Shown one piece after another: positions 16,956-26,056 of a stretch of 43,350 nucleotides of DNA. A model generated the notes under the pieces. That model did not search any database and was not told where the DNA came from. It worked only from the letters and a program-made list of their open reading frames with translations. This DNA comes from Campylobacterota bacterium (lineage in GTDB: Bacteria > Campylobacterota > Campylobacteria > Campylobacterales > Hydrogenimonadaceae). Every line of letters begins with the position of its first letter. The first letter of the stretch is position 1. The stretch lies in contig JAADEJ010000041.1 in NCBI GenBank assembly GCA_013153475.1, positions 1 to 43,350 of the forward strand. Reading direction: 5' to 3'. Both the position numbers and the translations under genes were made by a program.

Positions 16956-17783
16956 TTAACGGGATAAAAGGGCACGCAACCCCTCCAGGCCCCCCAGGGG
17001 GATACCCGCGCCGAGTTGGGGGTCGATCTGCGGTTCACGGGGATTGATGCGAATCAAAAAGGCCCCCAGGCGCTCGGCGATCGCCTCGCCGGTATGCCGC
17101 ACCGTGGGCACGGCGGTGCCCGCGCCGATCTCCACGATACACAGGCGCAGGTTTTCGTCGGCGACCCGGCGCAAAAAGGCCTCAAAGCGGGCCTCCTGCG
17201 CTTGCGTTCGGCTTGCGTCCCACCCCCAGTCGCCAAACATCAGGATATTGGGGCGGGCGGTGGCGCCGCATTGGGGGCAGTGGGGCCAATCCAGGGCCCT
17301 GAAGCGCGCCATGTCAACGGGAACCGTCACCCCGTCGGCGCGCCAAATGCCGGCGTCACAGCGTGTACATTGAAGGTGGTGAATGGAGCCGTGGCACTCG
17401 ACAATCCGATCCTCGTCAAAGCCCGCCTTTTGAAACTGGCCGTCGACGTTGGAGGTAAAGAGAAACCACGCCTGGCGCTTTTGGGCCTGTTGCAAAAGGA
17501 GACTAAACCCTTCGTGGGGTTGAGTAGTACGGTAAAGGTGGAGGCGGTGGCCGTAAAAGGCCCAGGCCAGGGCGGGGTCTTCCTCAAACCAGCGGGGGTT
17601 GGCCAACTCCGCGAAGCTCAGCCCCAGCCGTCTGGCTTCGGGGTAGGCCCGCCAGAACCCTTCGTTGCCGCGAAAGTCGGGCAGGCCCGAGTCGACACCC
17701 ATGCCGGCGCCGGCGGTAATCAGCAGGGCGTCGGCTTGTAAAAAACGCCTTTTGACCTCTTGGGGTATCTTCATGGTTTGCAT
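16956..17783 (-). CDS. Sir2 family NAD-dependent protein deacylase
   Basis: LITAGAGMGVDSGLPDFRG, TSNVDGQFQKAGF, ECHGSIHHLQCTRC...CPQC, ARPNILMFGD: sirtuin motifs with catalytic His and zinc-binding Cys pairs. Confidence 0.93.
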   Translation of the reverse strand: MQTMKIPQEVKRRFLQADALLITAGAGMGVDSGLPDFRGNEGFWRAYPEARRLGLSFAELANPRWFEEDPALAWAFYGHRLHLYRTTQPHEGFSLLLQQAQKRQAWFLFTSNVDGQFQKAGFDEDRIVECHGSIHHLQCTRCDAGIWRADGVTVPVDMARFRALDWPHCPQCGATARPNILMFGDWGWDASRTQAQEARFEAFLRRVADENLRLCIVEIGAGTAVPTVRHTGEAIAERLGAFLIRINPREPQIDPQLGAGIPLGGLEGLRALLSR

Positions 17784-17814
17784 AACTTGATTGTAGCATA
17801 AACTTAAATTTTTC

Positions 17815-17843
17815 TTGACACCTTGGGTAAAAAGGGGTAAAAT
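17815..17843 (+). promoter_or_regulatory. Sigma70 promoter upstream of amrS
   Basis: TTGACA (17815-17820), 17-nt spacer, TAAAAT (17838-17843). Confidence 0.7.
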
Positions 17844-17883
17844 TGAGTGGAGTAATATAAAGAAAATTTACAAGGTTGTTGAA

Positions 17884-18873
17884 ATGAGATATTTCAAAAA
17901 GGAGGAGAACGGGCGGATTGTCTGTCTGCTTTGCCGCCACTACTGCCGCTTGAAAGAGGGGCAGACGGGTCTATGCGGCGTCAACAAAAACGACGGGGGC
18001 GCGCTGGAAAACCTCGTTTACGGCCATCCGAGCGCGCTGAATGTCGACCCGGTGGAGAAAAAACCCCTCTACCACTTTCTACCCGGCTCCGCCACGCTCT
18101 CGTTTGGGACCGTGGGGTGTAACTTTCAATGCCCCTTTTGCCAAAACTGGCAGATCTCCCAGACGGCGCGGGTGGATGAGGAGGTGAGGGTTTTGCCCCG
18201 ACAGATGGTCTCTTTGGCCCTGGCGCACCGTTGCGGGGTCCTGGCCTATACCTACAACGAGCCCACCGTTTTTTACCCCTATGCCAGGGATGTGGGGTAC
18301 CTGGCCAAAGAGAAGGGGCTCAAAAACATTTTTGTCACCAACGGTTTTGAGAGCGTGGAAGTGTTGGAGGATATGGGCGGCTGGGTAGACGGGGCCAACG
18401 TGGATCTCAAATCGTGGGATGAGGGGTACTACAAACGTCGGCTCAAAGGGGGGCTTGAGGCGGTCAAAGAGAGCCTGCGCAGAATGGTGGCGGCGGGCAT
18501 CTGGGTGGAGGTGACCACCCTGTTGATCGAGGGGGTGAATGACGATGAGAAGAGCCTGGAAGAGATGGCTGATTTTATCGCCGGGGAGCTGGGACGGCAC
18601 GTGCCGTGGCACTTGAGCGCCTTTCACCCCGATTACAAGATGACCGACCGTCCCGCCACCGCTTTGGCTACTTTGCAAAAAGCCGAAGAGATCGCCAAAA
18701 AGGCGGGGCTTTACTATGTCTATTTGGGTAACGTGCCCGTATCGGCGCATACCGACTGTCCCGGGTGCGGAAAAAGGGTGATAGAGCGGCGCGGATTTAG
18801 AGTGGAAACCAACCGGCTGGCAGACGGGTGTTGTCCGCACTGCGGCCGGAAAATCGAGGGGGTATGGTCATGA
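17884..18873 (+). CDS. amrS: AmmeMemoRadiSam system radical SAM enzyme
   Basis: LLCRHYCRLKEGQTGLCGVN..., GCNFQCPFCQNWQISQ (CxxxCxxC radical SAM motif), C-terminal zinc-ribbon-like cysteines. Confidence 0.92.
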   Translation: MRYFKKEENGRIVCLLCRHYCRLKEGQTGLCGVNKNDGGALENLVYGHPSALNVDPVEKKPLYHFLPGSATLSFGTVGCNFQCPFCQNWQISQTARVDEEVRVLPRQMVSLALAHRCGVLAYTYNEPTVFYPYARDVGYLAKEKGLKNIFVTNGFESVEVLEDMGGWVDGANVDLKSWDEGYYKRRLKGGLEAVKESLRRMVAAGIWVEVTTLLIEGVNDDEKSLEEMADFIAGELGRHVPWHLSAFHPDYKMTDRPATALATLQKAEEIAKKAGLYYVYLGNVPVSAHTDCPGCGKRVIERRGFRVETNRLADGCCPHCGRKIEGVWS

Positions 18874-19673
18874 ACGCAAGACGCGAAGCCGTGGTGGCCG
18901 GGCAGTTCTACCCGGCCGATGAGAAGGAACTTCAACGCTATTTTGAGACCTTTAACGACTGGTTGCGAAAGCGGGTGCCGTCCGCCAGGAAGCTGGCTAT
19001 CAAAACCCGGGCGGTCTTGGTGCCCCACGCGGGGTACGTTTACAGCGGTTTTACCGCCAACGCCGCCTACCGACTGCTCAAAAACGCCGATTTGAAGCGG
19101 GTGCTGGTGATCGGCCCCAGCCACCGGGTCTATCTGCCGGGTACCAGCGTGGGTATGTTTGACGCCTACGCCACGCCGCTTGGGGCGCTCAAAGGCGACA
19201 CGGCGCTGGCTAAAGAGATAGCGGAGCGGTTCGGTTTGGGGTTTTATCCCGACGCCCACGCCGAGCACAGTACCGAGACGCAGTTTCCCTTTTTGAAATA
19301 TTACCTGCCGGATGTGAACACGGTGGAGCTGGTCTACGGCGATGAACGGCCCCAAAAGCTGGCCGACGTGATTGGCTGGGCCCTGCGAGATGAGAAGACG
19401 GGCGTGGTGATCAGTACCGACCTAAGCCATTTTTATTCTCTTGCCGAGGCCAAACGGCTTGACGGCGTCTGTCTTGAGGCGGTGGCTGAGCTGGATGTAA
19501 CCAGACTGCGTGAGGGGTGCGAGGCGTGCGGAAAGATCGGCATGGAGGCGATGATGGAAGCCGCCAAAGCGCTTGGCATGGAGCCGCTGGTACTCGACTA
19601 CCGCACCAGCGCCGACGCAAGCGGCGACGAAAGCAGGGTGGTGGGGTATATGAGTGCCGCTTTTTTAGGGTAG
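18870..19673 (+). CDS. amrB: AmmeMemoRadiSam system protein B (Memo-like)
   Basis: REAVVAGQFYPADEKEL..., VPHAGYVYSGFTANAAYRLL, VIGPSHRVYLPG, STDLSHF. ATGA overlap with amrS. Confidence 0.93.
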   Translation: MNARREAVVAGQFYPADEKELQRYFETFNDWLRKRVPSARKLAIKTRAVLVPHAGYVYSGFTANAAYRLLKNADLKRVLVIGPSHRVYLPGTSVGMFDAYATPLGALKGDTALAKEIAERFGLGFYPDAHAEHSTETQFPFLKYYLPDVNTVELVYGDERPQKLADVIGWALRDEKTGVVISTDLSHFYSLAEAKRLDGVCLEAVAELDVTRLREGCEACGKIGMEAMMEAAKALGMEPLVLDYRTSADASGDESRVVGYMSAAFLG

Positions 19674-19697
19674 AATAGAGGCAAAAAAGGAGCGAAG

Positions 19698-20030
19698 ATG
19701 AGACGCGTGTTGATAGGGTTGATAGCGATCATGATGGCGGGCCAGTTGTGGGCGGACCGGCTTAGAAGCACCACCGTCGCCTGCCCCGATGTCAAAACCC
19801 TCAAGGCGTTGGAGCGGCTGTCGGGCGATTTCAAGGCCAAAAACCTTTTTATCCTTCAGCACGGGTGCGAGGTGCTCACCCCCAAAGACGCCATTCATGT
19901 TTTGGAGCCGGATGATACCTGTTGCGGGGTCTACTACCGTATCCAGGTGGACGCGTCGGGCGATATTTTGTATGTCAAGAAGTTCTCGGTGATCGTGGAG
20001 CAGTCCGACGGCAACGTAATCCGCTTTTAA
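19698..20030 (+). CDS. Small secreted protein of unknown function
   Basis: MRRVLIGLIAIMMAGQLWADRLRSTTVACPDVKTLKALERL...; signal peptide, four Cys in the mature part, RBS aaaggag upstream. Confidence 0.7.
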   Translation: MRRVLIGLIAIMMAGQLWADRLRSTTVACPDVKTLKALERLSGDFKAKNLFILQHGCEVLTPKDAIHVLEPDDTCCGVYYRIQVDASGDILYVKKFSVIVEQSDGNVIRF

Positions 20031-20674
20031 ATCTCGCCCAGCAGGCGGCGCACGGCCACGGAGCAGAGGGTCAGCCCGAAGGCGCCCGTGACGGCCACGA
20101 AGCTCCCTTTTGTCGTGCATCGCGGCGTTTCGGGGCTGAAAACCGCCGGGTAGCGCCCCTTGAAACGGCGCTTTTTGAGCTCATTGCGGATTTTGCGCGC
20201 AAAAGGATCGCCGTGGGTCTTGAAGATGGGGGCCACCTCAATGAGGGTGGGGTCCACTTTTTTGGCGCTTCCGGTGGCGCTGATGAGTTTGGGCCACACC
20301 TTTTGGGCCAGGGCGATCTTGGCGCCGATATCGTCGATGGCGTCAATGACAAGATCGTACGGCGTAAAGTCAAACCTCTCCACCCACGCCGGGTCGATTT
20401 TGGCCTCCAGGGGCGTGACGCCGGGGTAGCGGTCGGCCAGGTGCGCCGTTTTGCTCTCGCCAATCGCTTCGGCGCCGATCTGGCGGTTTTGGTTGGTCTC
20501 ATCAAACGTGTCGTAATCGACGATGGTGATGTCGGTGACGCCGGAGCGGTAGAGGCAGTCCAGGCAGAAACCGCCCACGCCCCCGACACCCAGCAAAAGA
20601 ACCTTGGCCTTTCGCAGGCGCGCGAACGCCTCGTCGCCCAAAAGCTCACGGCACCGGGCGTATCTCACAGCCAC
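20027..20674 (-). CDS. tcdA: ThiF/HesA family tRNA threonylcarbamoyladenosine dehydratase (TcdA-like)
   Basis: LLLGVGGVGGFCLDCLYRSGVTDITIVDYDTFDETNQNRQ; TcdA-like length and context. Confidence 0.85.
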   Translation of the reverse strand: MAVRYARCRELLGDEAFARLRKAKVLLLGVGGVGGFCLDCLYRSGVTDITIVDYDTFDETNQNRQIGAEAIGESKTAHLADRYPGVTPLEAKIDPAWVERFDFTPYDLVIDAIDDIGAKIALAQKVWPKLISATGSAKKVDPTLIEVAPIFKTHGDPFARKIRNELKKRRFKGRYPAVFSPETPRCTTKGSFVAVTGAFGLTLCSVAVRRLLGEI

Positions 20675-21447
20675 GCCTCAAGAGACTCAAGGTCTGTGTA
20701 ACTGGTTAGATCGAGTTGGATGGGGGTCAGGCTGACATATCCGGCCTTGATCGCCTCAAAGTCGCACATCATCTCTTCATCCTTGACCCAACGAAGCGGG
20801 TGCAGGCCCAGCCAGTAGTACTCTTCGCCCCTGGGGTTGCGGTGAACCTGCGCGTCGTTGCCGTAGAGCCGAAAGCCCGCTTTGGTAACCTTGACCCCCC
20901 GGCACTCGGAGGGTCTCAGCGGCGGGACGTTGATATTGAGAAAGCGGCGCTCTGGCAGGGGAAAACCGCCCTCAAGGATCTTTTTACACACCCTAAAAGC
21001 GGTCTCTTTGGCCAGCTCATACCCCAACTCGTCCACCTGCCGGCAACCGTGCGAGCCGCACACCTGGCTGACGGCCACGGCGGGGATACCCTGCAAGACT
21101 GCCTCCATCGCCGCTGAAGCGGTGCCGGAGTAGGTGATATCCTCGCCCATGTTGGCCCCTTTGTTGATGCCGCTGACCACCAGGTCGGGCAAAGAGCGCT
21201 CGTCAAAAAGGGCGTGTTTGGCCAGGTAGACGCAGTCGGAGGGGGTGCCGTCGTCAAGCTTGAACCAGTCATCGTCCACCGCCACGAAGCGCAGGGGTCG
21301 GGTGAGGGTGAGGCTGTGGCCGCAGGCCGATTTCTCGGTAGAGGGCGCTACTACCGTCACGTGCCCCAATGGGCGTAACGCCTCTACCAGGGCCCGCAGT
21401 CCCGCCGATTCATAGCCGTCGTCGTTGGTTACCAGAATTCTTTTCAC
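20665..21447 (-). CDS. surE: 5'/3'-nucleotidase SurE
   Basis: (V)KRILVTNDDGYESAGLRALVEAL...GTPSDCVYLAKHALF...DLVVSGINKGANMGEDITYSGTASAAMEA. GTG start at 21447 rather than the ORF start 21774. Confidence 0.96.
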   Translation of the reverse strand: MKRILVTNDDGYESAGLRALVEALRPLGHVTVVAPSTEKSACGHSLTLTRPLRFVAVDDDWFKLDDGTPSDCVYLAKHALFDERSLPDLVVSGINKGANMGEDITYSGTASAAMEAVLQGIPAVAVSQVCGSHGCRQVDELGYELAKETAFRVCKKILEGGFPLPERRFLNINVPPLRPSECRGVKVTKAGFRLYGNDAQVHRNPRGEEYYWLGLHPLRWVKDEEMMCDFEAIKAGYVSLTPIQLDLTSYTDLESLEAWL

Positions 21448-21474
21448 GCCTCTCTCCCCAAAACGGTTTGCGCA

Positions 21475-21503
21475 ATTATAGCGAAGGGGAGGGTGGGTAT
21501 AAT
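21475..21503. promoter_or_regulatory. Divergent promoter pair (surE / NHL-repeat gene)
   Basis: ATTATA at 21475-21480 (TATAAT on -) and TATAAT at 21498-21503 (+). Confidence 0.55.
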
Positions 21504-21510
21504 AGCGCTT

Positions 21511-22743
21511 ATGGTAAGAACCCCCGACATTGATGAGTGTATCGATCTTTATACCCGCAGGCCGCTGGGCAAAAGCCCCAAAAAGCGCCTTGTGCACTTT
21601 ATGACGGGCGGGTGTGTCAACTGCGCCCGACTGCTCCGCAAACTGCGCGCTTTCGCCCTGCCCGATGATGTGGAGGTCGTGACGGTGCATACGGCCAAGT
21701 TTGACGCCGAGGCGCGGGAGGATTATGTTCGGCGGTTGGCCCAAAATTACCGGATTGACACCCCTCTGATCCATGACGCCGAGCGCAAACTGGCCGACGC
21801 CTTTGCTTTAAAAGCGTGGCCCACGCTGGTGCTCGTCTCGCCCGACGGGTACGAGTTGGGGCGTGCCGCGGGAGAGGATGCGCCCGAAAAGCTCTTTCAA
21901 AGGGATTGCGAAACGCCAAAGAGCGCTTTGCGTGAGGGCGTGGTTTGCGCCGTGACGGCCTGGGAGGAGGGGTTGGCGGTAGGGTACGGCGGCGGGGTGG
22001 TCGTGCTTGATAGCGCCGGGCGAAGGCTTTTTGCGTTGGAAGGGTTCGCGGAGCCGGGCGGTTTGGCGGTGGCGGGCGGACGGCTTTATGTGAGTGACCG
22101 CGCGGAAGGTAGCGTGACGGCGGTGGATTTGGCCACAAAATCACGGCGCCTTCTGGCCCGCCATCTTCGCTCACCGGCGGGATTGACACACGCGGGCGGG
22201 GCGCTTTTTGTGGCCGAGTCGGGCGCGCACCGGATTGTGCGGGTGGAGGCGTCGGGCGCGCGTGTCTATGCCGGTTTGGGGTTTGAGGGGCTTAGGGAAG
22301 GATCTGCCCTGGGTGAGGCCCTTTTTGCCCAGCCCGAAGACGTGGCGTGGCTGGACGGGGCGCTCTGGACGGTCGATGCCGAAGGGAGCGCTTTGCGAAA
22401 AATTGAGAACGGGCGGGTGAGCACGCCGGTGGGATGGGATCTTTTTACCTGGGGCGACAGAGACGGCGTGGGCGAGGAGGTTTTGCTTCAGCATCCCCAG
22501 GGGCTTTGCGCCGGGGTAGGGGGGTGCGGCAACCACCGCCTCTTTATCGCCGATACCTACAACGGCAAGATCAAGGCTTACGACCCCTTGACCGGCCGGG
22601 TGATGACGGTGGCCAAGGATCTGGCCTATCCCGTGGGCGTGGCCAAACGGGGGTGTTCGCTCTATATCGCTCTATCCGCGCACAGGGAGATCGCCCGCCT
22701 GGATCTTGCCACATTCCAATTAGAAAGGATCAGACTGCCGTGA
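21511..22743 (+). CDS. Thioredoxin-like domain plus NHL-repeat beta-propeller protein
   Basis: N-terminal HFMTGGCVNCARLLRKLRAF...LIHDAERKLADAFALKAWPTLVLVSPDG (Trx-like, CVNC), then repeated propeller blades (GGLAVAGGRLYVSDRAEGSV, AGLTHAGGALFVAESGAHRIVRV, HRLFIADTYNGKIKAYDPLTG). Confidence 0.82.
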   Translation: MVRTPDIDECIDLYTRRPLGKSPKKRLVHFMTGGCVNCARLLRKLRAFALPDDVEVVTVHTAKFDAEAREDYVRRLAQNYRIDTPLIHDAERKLADAFALKAWPTLVLVSPDGYELGRAAGEDAPEKLFQRDCETPKSALREGVVCAVTAWEEGLAVGYGGGVVVLDSAGRRLFALEGFAEPGGLAVAGGRLYVSDRAEGSVTAVDLATKSRRLLARHLRSPAGLTHAGGALFVAESGAHRIVRVEASGARVYAGLGFEGLREGSALGEALFAQPEDVAWLDGALWTVDAEGSALRKIENGRVSTPVGWDLFTWGDRDGVGEEVLLQHPQGLCAGVGGCGNHRLFIADTYNGKIKAYDPLTGRVMTVAKDLAYPVGVAKRGCSLYIALSAHREIARLDLATFQLERIRLP

Positions 22744-23771
22744 GAATTTTGGTCAGCGCGTTGGAACCCTCTGCCAACCTGCATCTAAACTATCTGCTCA
22801 AAAAGCTGGAGGGGGTTGAGATTACGGGTATTTTCGACAGGGCCTTTGGGGAGCCGCTTTACGGCATGGAGACCTTTTCGGTCATGGGCATCGCGGACGC
22901 GGCGGGCAAATATTTTGTGGCCAGGGAGGCGATGGCGCGCATGGTGGAGGAGGCTGACGGGTGTGAGAAGGTTCTGCTTATTGATGCCCCCGCGTTTAAC
23001 CTGCCGCTGGCCAAAAAGCTCAAGCGCCGTTATCCTAATAAAGAGATCATCTACTACATTCTGCCCAAGGTGTGGGCGTGGAAAAAGAGGCGGGCCAAAG
23101 AGGTGGCCCGTCGGTGCGACGTACTGGCCGCCGTTTTTCCTTTTGAGACGCGCTTTTACCCCACGGCCGAGTATGTGGGCAACCCCCTGCTGGATGAGCT
23201 TCACGTCCGCCGCTTGCCGCAGGCGGGAACGACCGCTTTTTTGCCCGGGAGCCGACGTAGCGAGATTACCCGCCTTATGCCCGTCTTTCGGGAGACGGCC
23301 AGGCGGCTACCGGGTAAAAAGGTGTTGGCGATTCCCGCTTTTATGGATGATGCGCGCATTGCGGAGTGGTACGGTGATATTGGCGCGTTTGAGGTGGTGC
23401 GCGACACGCAGGAAGCCGTGGCCAAGGCGGAGTTCGCGTTTGTCTGTAGCGGGACGGCGACGCTGGAGACGGCGCTGATCGGCACCCCTTTCGTGATGGT
23501 TTACATTGCCCGCTCCTGGGAGTACGCTCTGGCCAAACGGCTGGTCAAAATTCCCTACAAAGGGCTGGCCAACATTATTCTGGATTTTGAGGGCGAGGGG
23601 CCCATGCACGAGGAGCTTTTCCAGGAAGAGGTCAATTGCGAGAGGCTTTTGGATCTTTATGAGACGTTGGATCGGGAGGCTTTTGGGCAAAAGAGCCGGC
23701 GGCTTTGGGAGATTTTGGGGCATGGAAGCGCCGAGAGGGTCGCACAGCTGGTGCGAAACGGGTATAATTAA
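22740..23771 (+). CDS. lpxB: Lipid-A-disaccharide synthase
   Basis: (V)RILVSALEPSANLHLNYLLKKL...YYILPKVWAWKKRR...FLPGSRRSEITRLMPVF...CSGTATLETALIGTPFVMVY. GTG start overlapping the upstream stop. Confidence 0.94.
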   Translation: MRILVSALEPSANLHLNYLLKKLEGVEITGIFDRAFGEPLYGMETFSVMGIADAAGKYFVAREAMARMVEEADGCEKVLLIDAPAFNLPLAKKLKRRYPNKEIIYYILPKVWAWKKRRAKEVARRCDVLAAVFPFETRFYPTAEYVGNPLLDELHVRRLPQAGTTAFLPGSRRSEITRLMPVFRETARRLPGKKVLAIPAFMDDARIAEWYGDIGAFEVVRDTQEAVAKAEFAFVCSGTATLETALIGTPFVMVYIARSWEYALAKRLVKIPYKGLANIILDFEGEGPMHEELFQEEVNCERLLDLYETLDREAFGQKSRRLWEILGHGSAERVAQLVRNGYN

Positions 23772-23798
23772 CCAAAAATTTCTCAAAAGAGGCAGTCT

Positions 23799-24290
23799 AT
23801 GCAAAAAGAACCGATGACCGAATACGGATACAAAAAACTGGCCGATGAACTGGAGTATCTCAAATCGACCGCCCGTCCGCAGGTGGCCGAAGAGATCCAA
23901 AAAGCAAGGGAATTGGGCGATCTGAAAGAGAACGCCGAGTACCACGCAGCCAAGGAGAAGCAGGGCCATATGGAGGCCAGGATCGCGGAGTTGGAAGATA
24001 TTCTAAGCCGCGCGCAGGTGGTAGACCCCAGTACCCTGCCGCACAAGCGGGTGAGCTTCGGCTCCACGGTGACGCTGGTGGATTTGGACAGCGACGAGGA
24101 GGTGACCTACACCATCGTGGGCGCCAGCGAGGCCAATCCGGACAGGGGGCTGATCTCCTACCATTCGCCTTTGGCCAAGCAACTGATCGGCAAGGAGCCG
24201 GGTGACGAGGTGACGGTACGCCTGCCCGGCGGCGAGAAGGAGTATGAGATCGATACGGTCTGCTATGAGGAGATCTGCTTTGAGAAATAG
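23799..24290 (+). CDS. greA: Transcription elongation factor GreA
   Basis: MQKEPMTEYGYKKLADELEYLKSTARPQVAEEIQKARELGDLKENAEYHAAKEKQGHMEARIAELEDIL...; canonical GreA. Confidence 0.98.
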   Translation: MQKEPMTEYGYKKLADELEYLKSTARPQVAEEIQKARELGDLKENAEYHAAKEKQGHMEARIAELEDILSRAQVVDPSTLPHKRVSFGSTVTLVDLDSDEEVTYTIVGASEANPDRGLISYHSPLAKQLIGKEPGDEVTVRLPGGEKEYEIDTVCYEEICFEK

Positions 24291-25299
24291 CGCCATTCCC
24301 GTCGCCGTCATCGGGGCCAGCGGGTATACGGGGCTGGAGCTGTTGAAGCTTTTGTCGGCCCACCCGGTTTTTGAGATTGTCTACGTGGCCACCAGCGAAG
24401 GGGGCGGTGATACGGCGGCATTGCACGGGGCGCTGGAGGGGGTGGCGGTTCTGCCCGTTGAGAAAGCCGATGCCGAGGCGGTGGCCCAAAAGGCGGAACT
24501 GGCCTTTTTGGCCCTGCCCCACAAGACCGCCATGGGCTTTGCCGCAGGCCTGCGGGTGCGCGGGGTGAAGGTGGTGGACCTGTCGGCGGATTATCGGCTG
24601 GAGCGAAAGACCTACGAGGCCCACTACTGCCCCCACGAAGACCCCGGCCGATTGGATGAGGCGGTCTACGGCCTGCCGGAGTTTTACCGTGAGGCGTTAA
24701 AAGATGCCGAGTTGGTGGCCAACCCCGGGTGCTACCCCACCGCCACCCTGCTGGGCCTGTTGCCCTTTGTGCCCTATCTCAAAGCCGGTGCGCCGGTTTT
24801 CGTGGACGCCAAAAGCGGTGTCAGCGGCGCGGGCAAGAAGCTCTCTGAAACCACCCATTTTGTTACGATCAACGAAAACCACTTCGCCTACAACCCCTTC
24901 AAGCACCGCCACGCCCCGGAGATCGCCGAAAAGGTGCGCCATGTGACGGGGCGGGAGGTGGCGGTGCGTTTTGTGCCCCATCTTCTGCCGGTTACACGGG
25001 GGATGCTGTGCGACATCTATGTGCAGACCGAGGGCGATTTTGATCCCCTGGAGGTATTGCGAAGACGTTATGAGAAGGAGCCCTTTGTGCGGGTGCGCGC
25101 CCGCCCCGTGGATATCAAGAGCGTCTCGGGTACCCACTTTTGCGATCTATTCGCCCTCAAAGAGGGGGATACCCTGCTCATCTCCTCGGCCATCGACAAC
25201 CTGCTAAGAGGTGCGAGCTCCCAGGCGGTGGCCAACGCCAATCTCCTGTGCGGGCTGGATGAGCGCACGGGCCTGCCCGTGCTGGCCTATGTCCCCTGA
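24265..25299 (+). CDS. argC: N-acetyl-gamma-glutamyl-phosphate reductase
   Basis: IPVAVIGASGYTGLELLKLLSAHP..., VANPGCYPTATLLGLLPF, KSGVSGAGKKLSE, HRHAPEI. Start ATG 24265 or TTG 24280; overlaps greA. Confidence 0.95.
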   Translation: MRRSALRNSAIPVAVIGASGYTGLELLKLLSAHPVFEIVYVATSEGGGDTAALHGALEGVAVLPVEKADAEAVAQKAELAFLALPHKTAMGFAAGLRVRGVKVVDLSADYRLERKTYEAHYCPHEDPGRLDEAVYGLPEFYREALKDAELVANPGCYPTATLLGLLPFVPYLKAGAPVFVDAKSGVSGAGKKLSETTHFVTINENHFAYNPFKHRHAPEIAEKVRHVTGREVAVRFVPHLLPVTRGMLCDIYVQTEGDFDPLEVLRRRYEKEPFVRVRARPVDIKSVSGTHFCDLFALKEGDTLLISSAIDNLLRGASSQAVANANLLCGLDERTGLPVLAYVP

Positions 25300-26056
25300 C
25301 CTTCGGCTTCGGGAGGGGGCGTGGCTCATAGCCGACGCCCACTACGCTCCCGCGCGTCCCCAACTCTATCACACCCTCCTGCTTGCCCGCAATAAGGGGC
25401 TGCTGCCCGATCAGATCATACTTTTTGGCGATATTTTTGACCTGCTTTTCGGTGATGCCCCCGTTTCGATTGAACCGAATCGCAAAATGGTCGATCTACT
25501 TATAGAGATTGCCCGGGAACGGGAAGTGATCTATCTGGAGGGCAATCACGACTTCGGTCTGGCCCCTCTTTTTGGCGACGTGATGCGGGTGGTGCCCCGA
25601 ACGGCCCAGCCGCTGATAGCCGAATGGGCCGGAAAACGGTGGGGCTTGCACCACGGCGATCTGTTGGAGGGAAAGGGGTATGAGCTCTATACGGCCCTGA
25701 TACGCAGTCGGGGCGTGGTGCGGGGGCTCAATATCCTGGATCGCCTGACGGGCGGGTCGGTCATGAAAAGATTGAACCGTTACAATCTGGGAAAACAGCC
25801 GTGCAGGAAAATCGTGCGTTTTTATGAGAAGCAAAAGCAAAAAATGGATATATTAATGAGGAAGTACGAGATCGACGGTTGGATAGAAGGCCACTCCCAT
25901 CAGGATATTCAATGGGAGTATGGTAATATAATGTATGTCAATCTCCCGGCTTTTATGTGCGGCGGCGGTATCGGACGGCTTGGCGGTCGTGAAGAGACGG
26001 TTGTCGAACGGATTACGATGAGGGAGGAAAAGGGTTCACATGGCGTCGAAAAATGA
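25289..26056 (+). CDS. Metallophosphoesterase, LpxH-like (UDP-2,3-diacylglucosamine pyrophosphatase candidate)
   Basis: LIADAHYAPARPQL...LFGDIFDLLFGD...LEGNHDFGLAPLF...LHHGDLLEGKGYEL...WIEGHSHQDIQW: metallophosphoesterase motifs. Confidence 0.78.
   Translation: MSPDLRLREGAWLIADAHYAPARPQLYHTLLLARNKGLLPDQIILFGDIFDLLFGDAPVSIEPNRKMVDLLIEIAREREVIYLEGNHDFGLAPLFGDVMRVVPRTAQPLIAEWAGKRWGLHHGDLLEGKGYELYTALIRSRGVVRGLNILDRLTGGSVMKRLNRYNLGKQPCRKIVRFYEKQKQKMDILMRKYEIDGWIEGHSHQDIQWEYGNIMYVNLPAFMCGGGIGRLGGREETVVERITMREEKGSHGVEK

Noticed and set aside
22434-22739. N-terminal extension of the lpxB ORF
   Set aside because: Overlaps the NHL gene in another frame; LpxB homology starts at GTG 22740.
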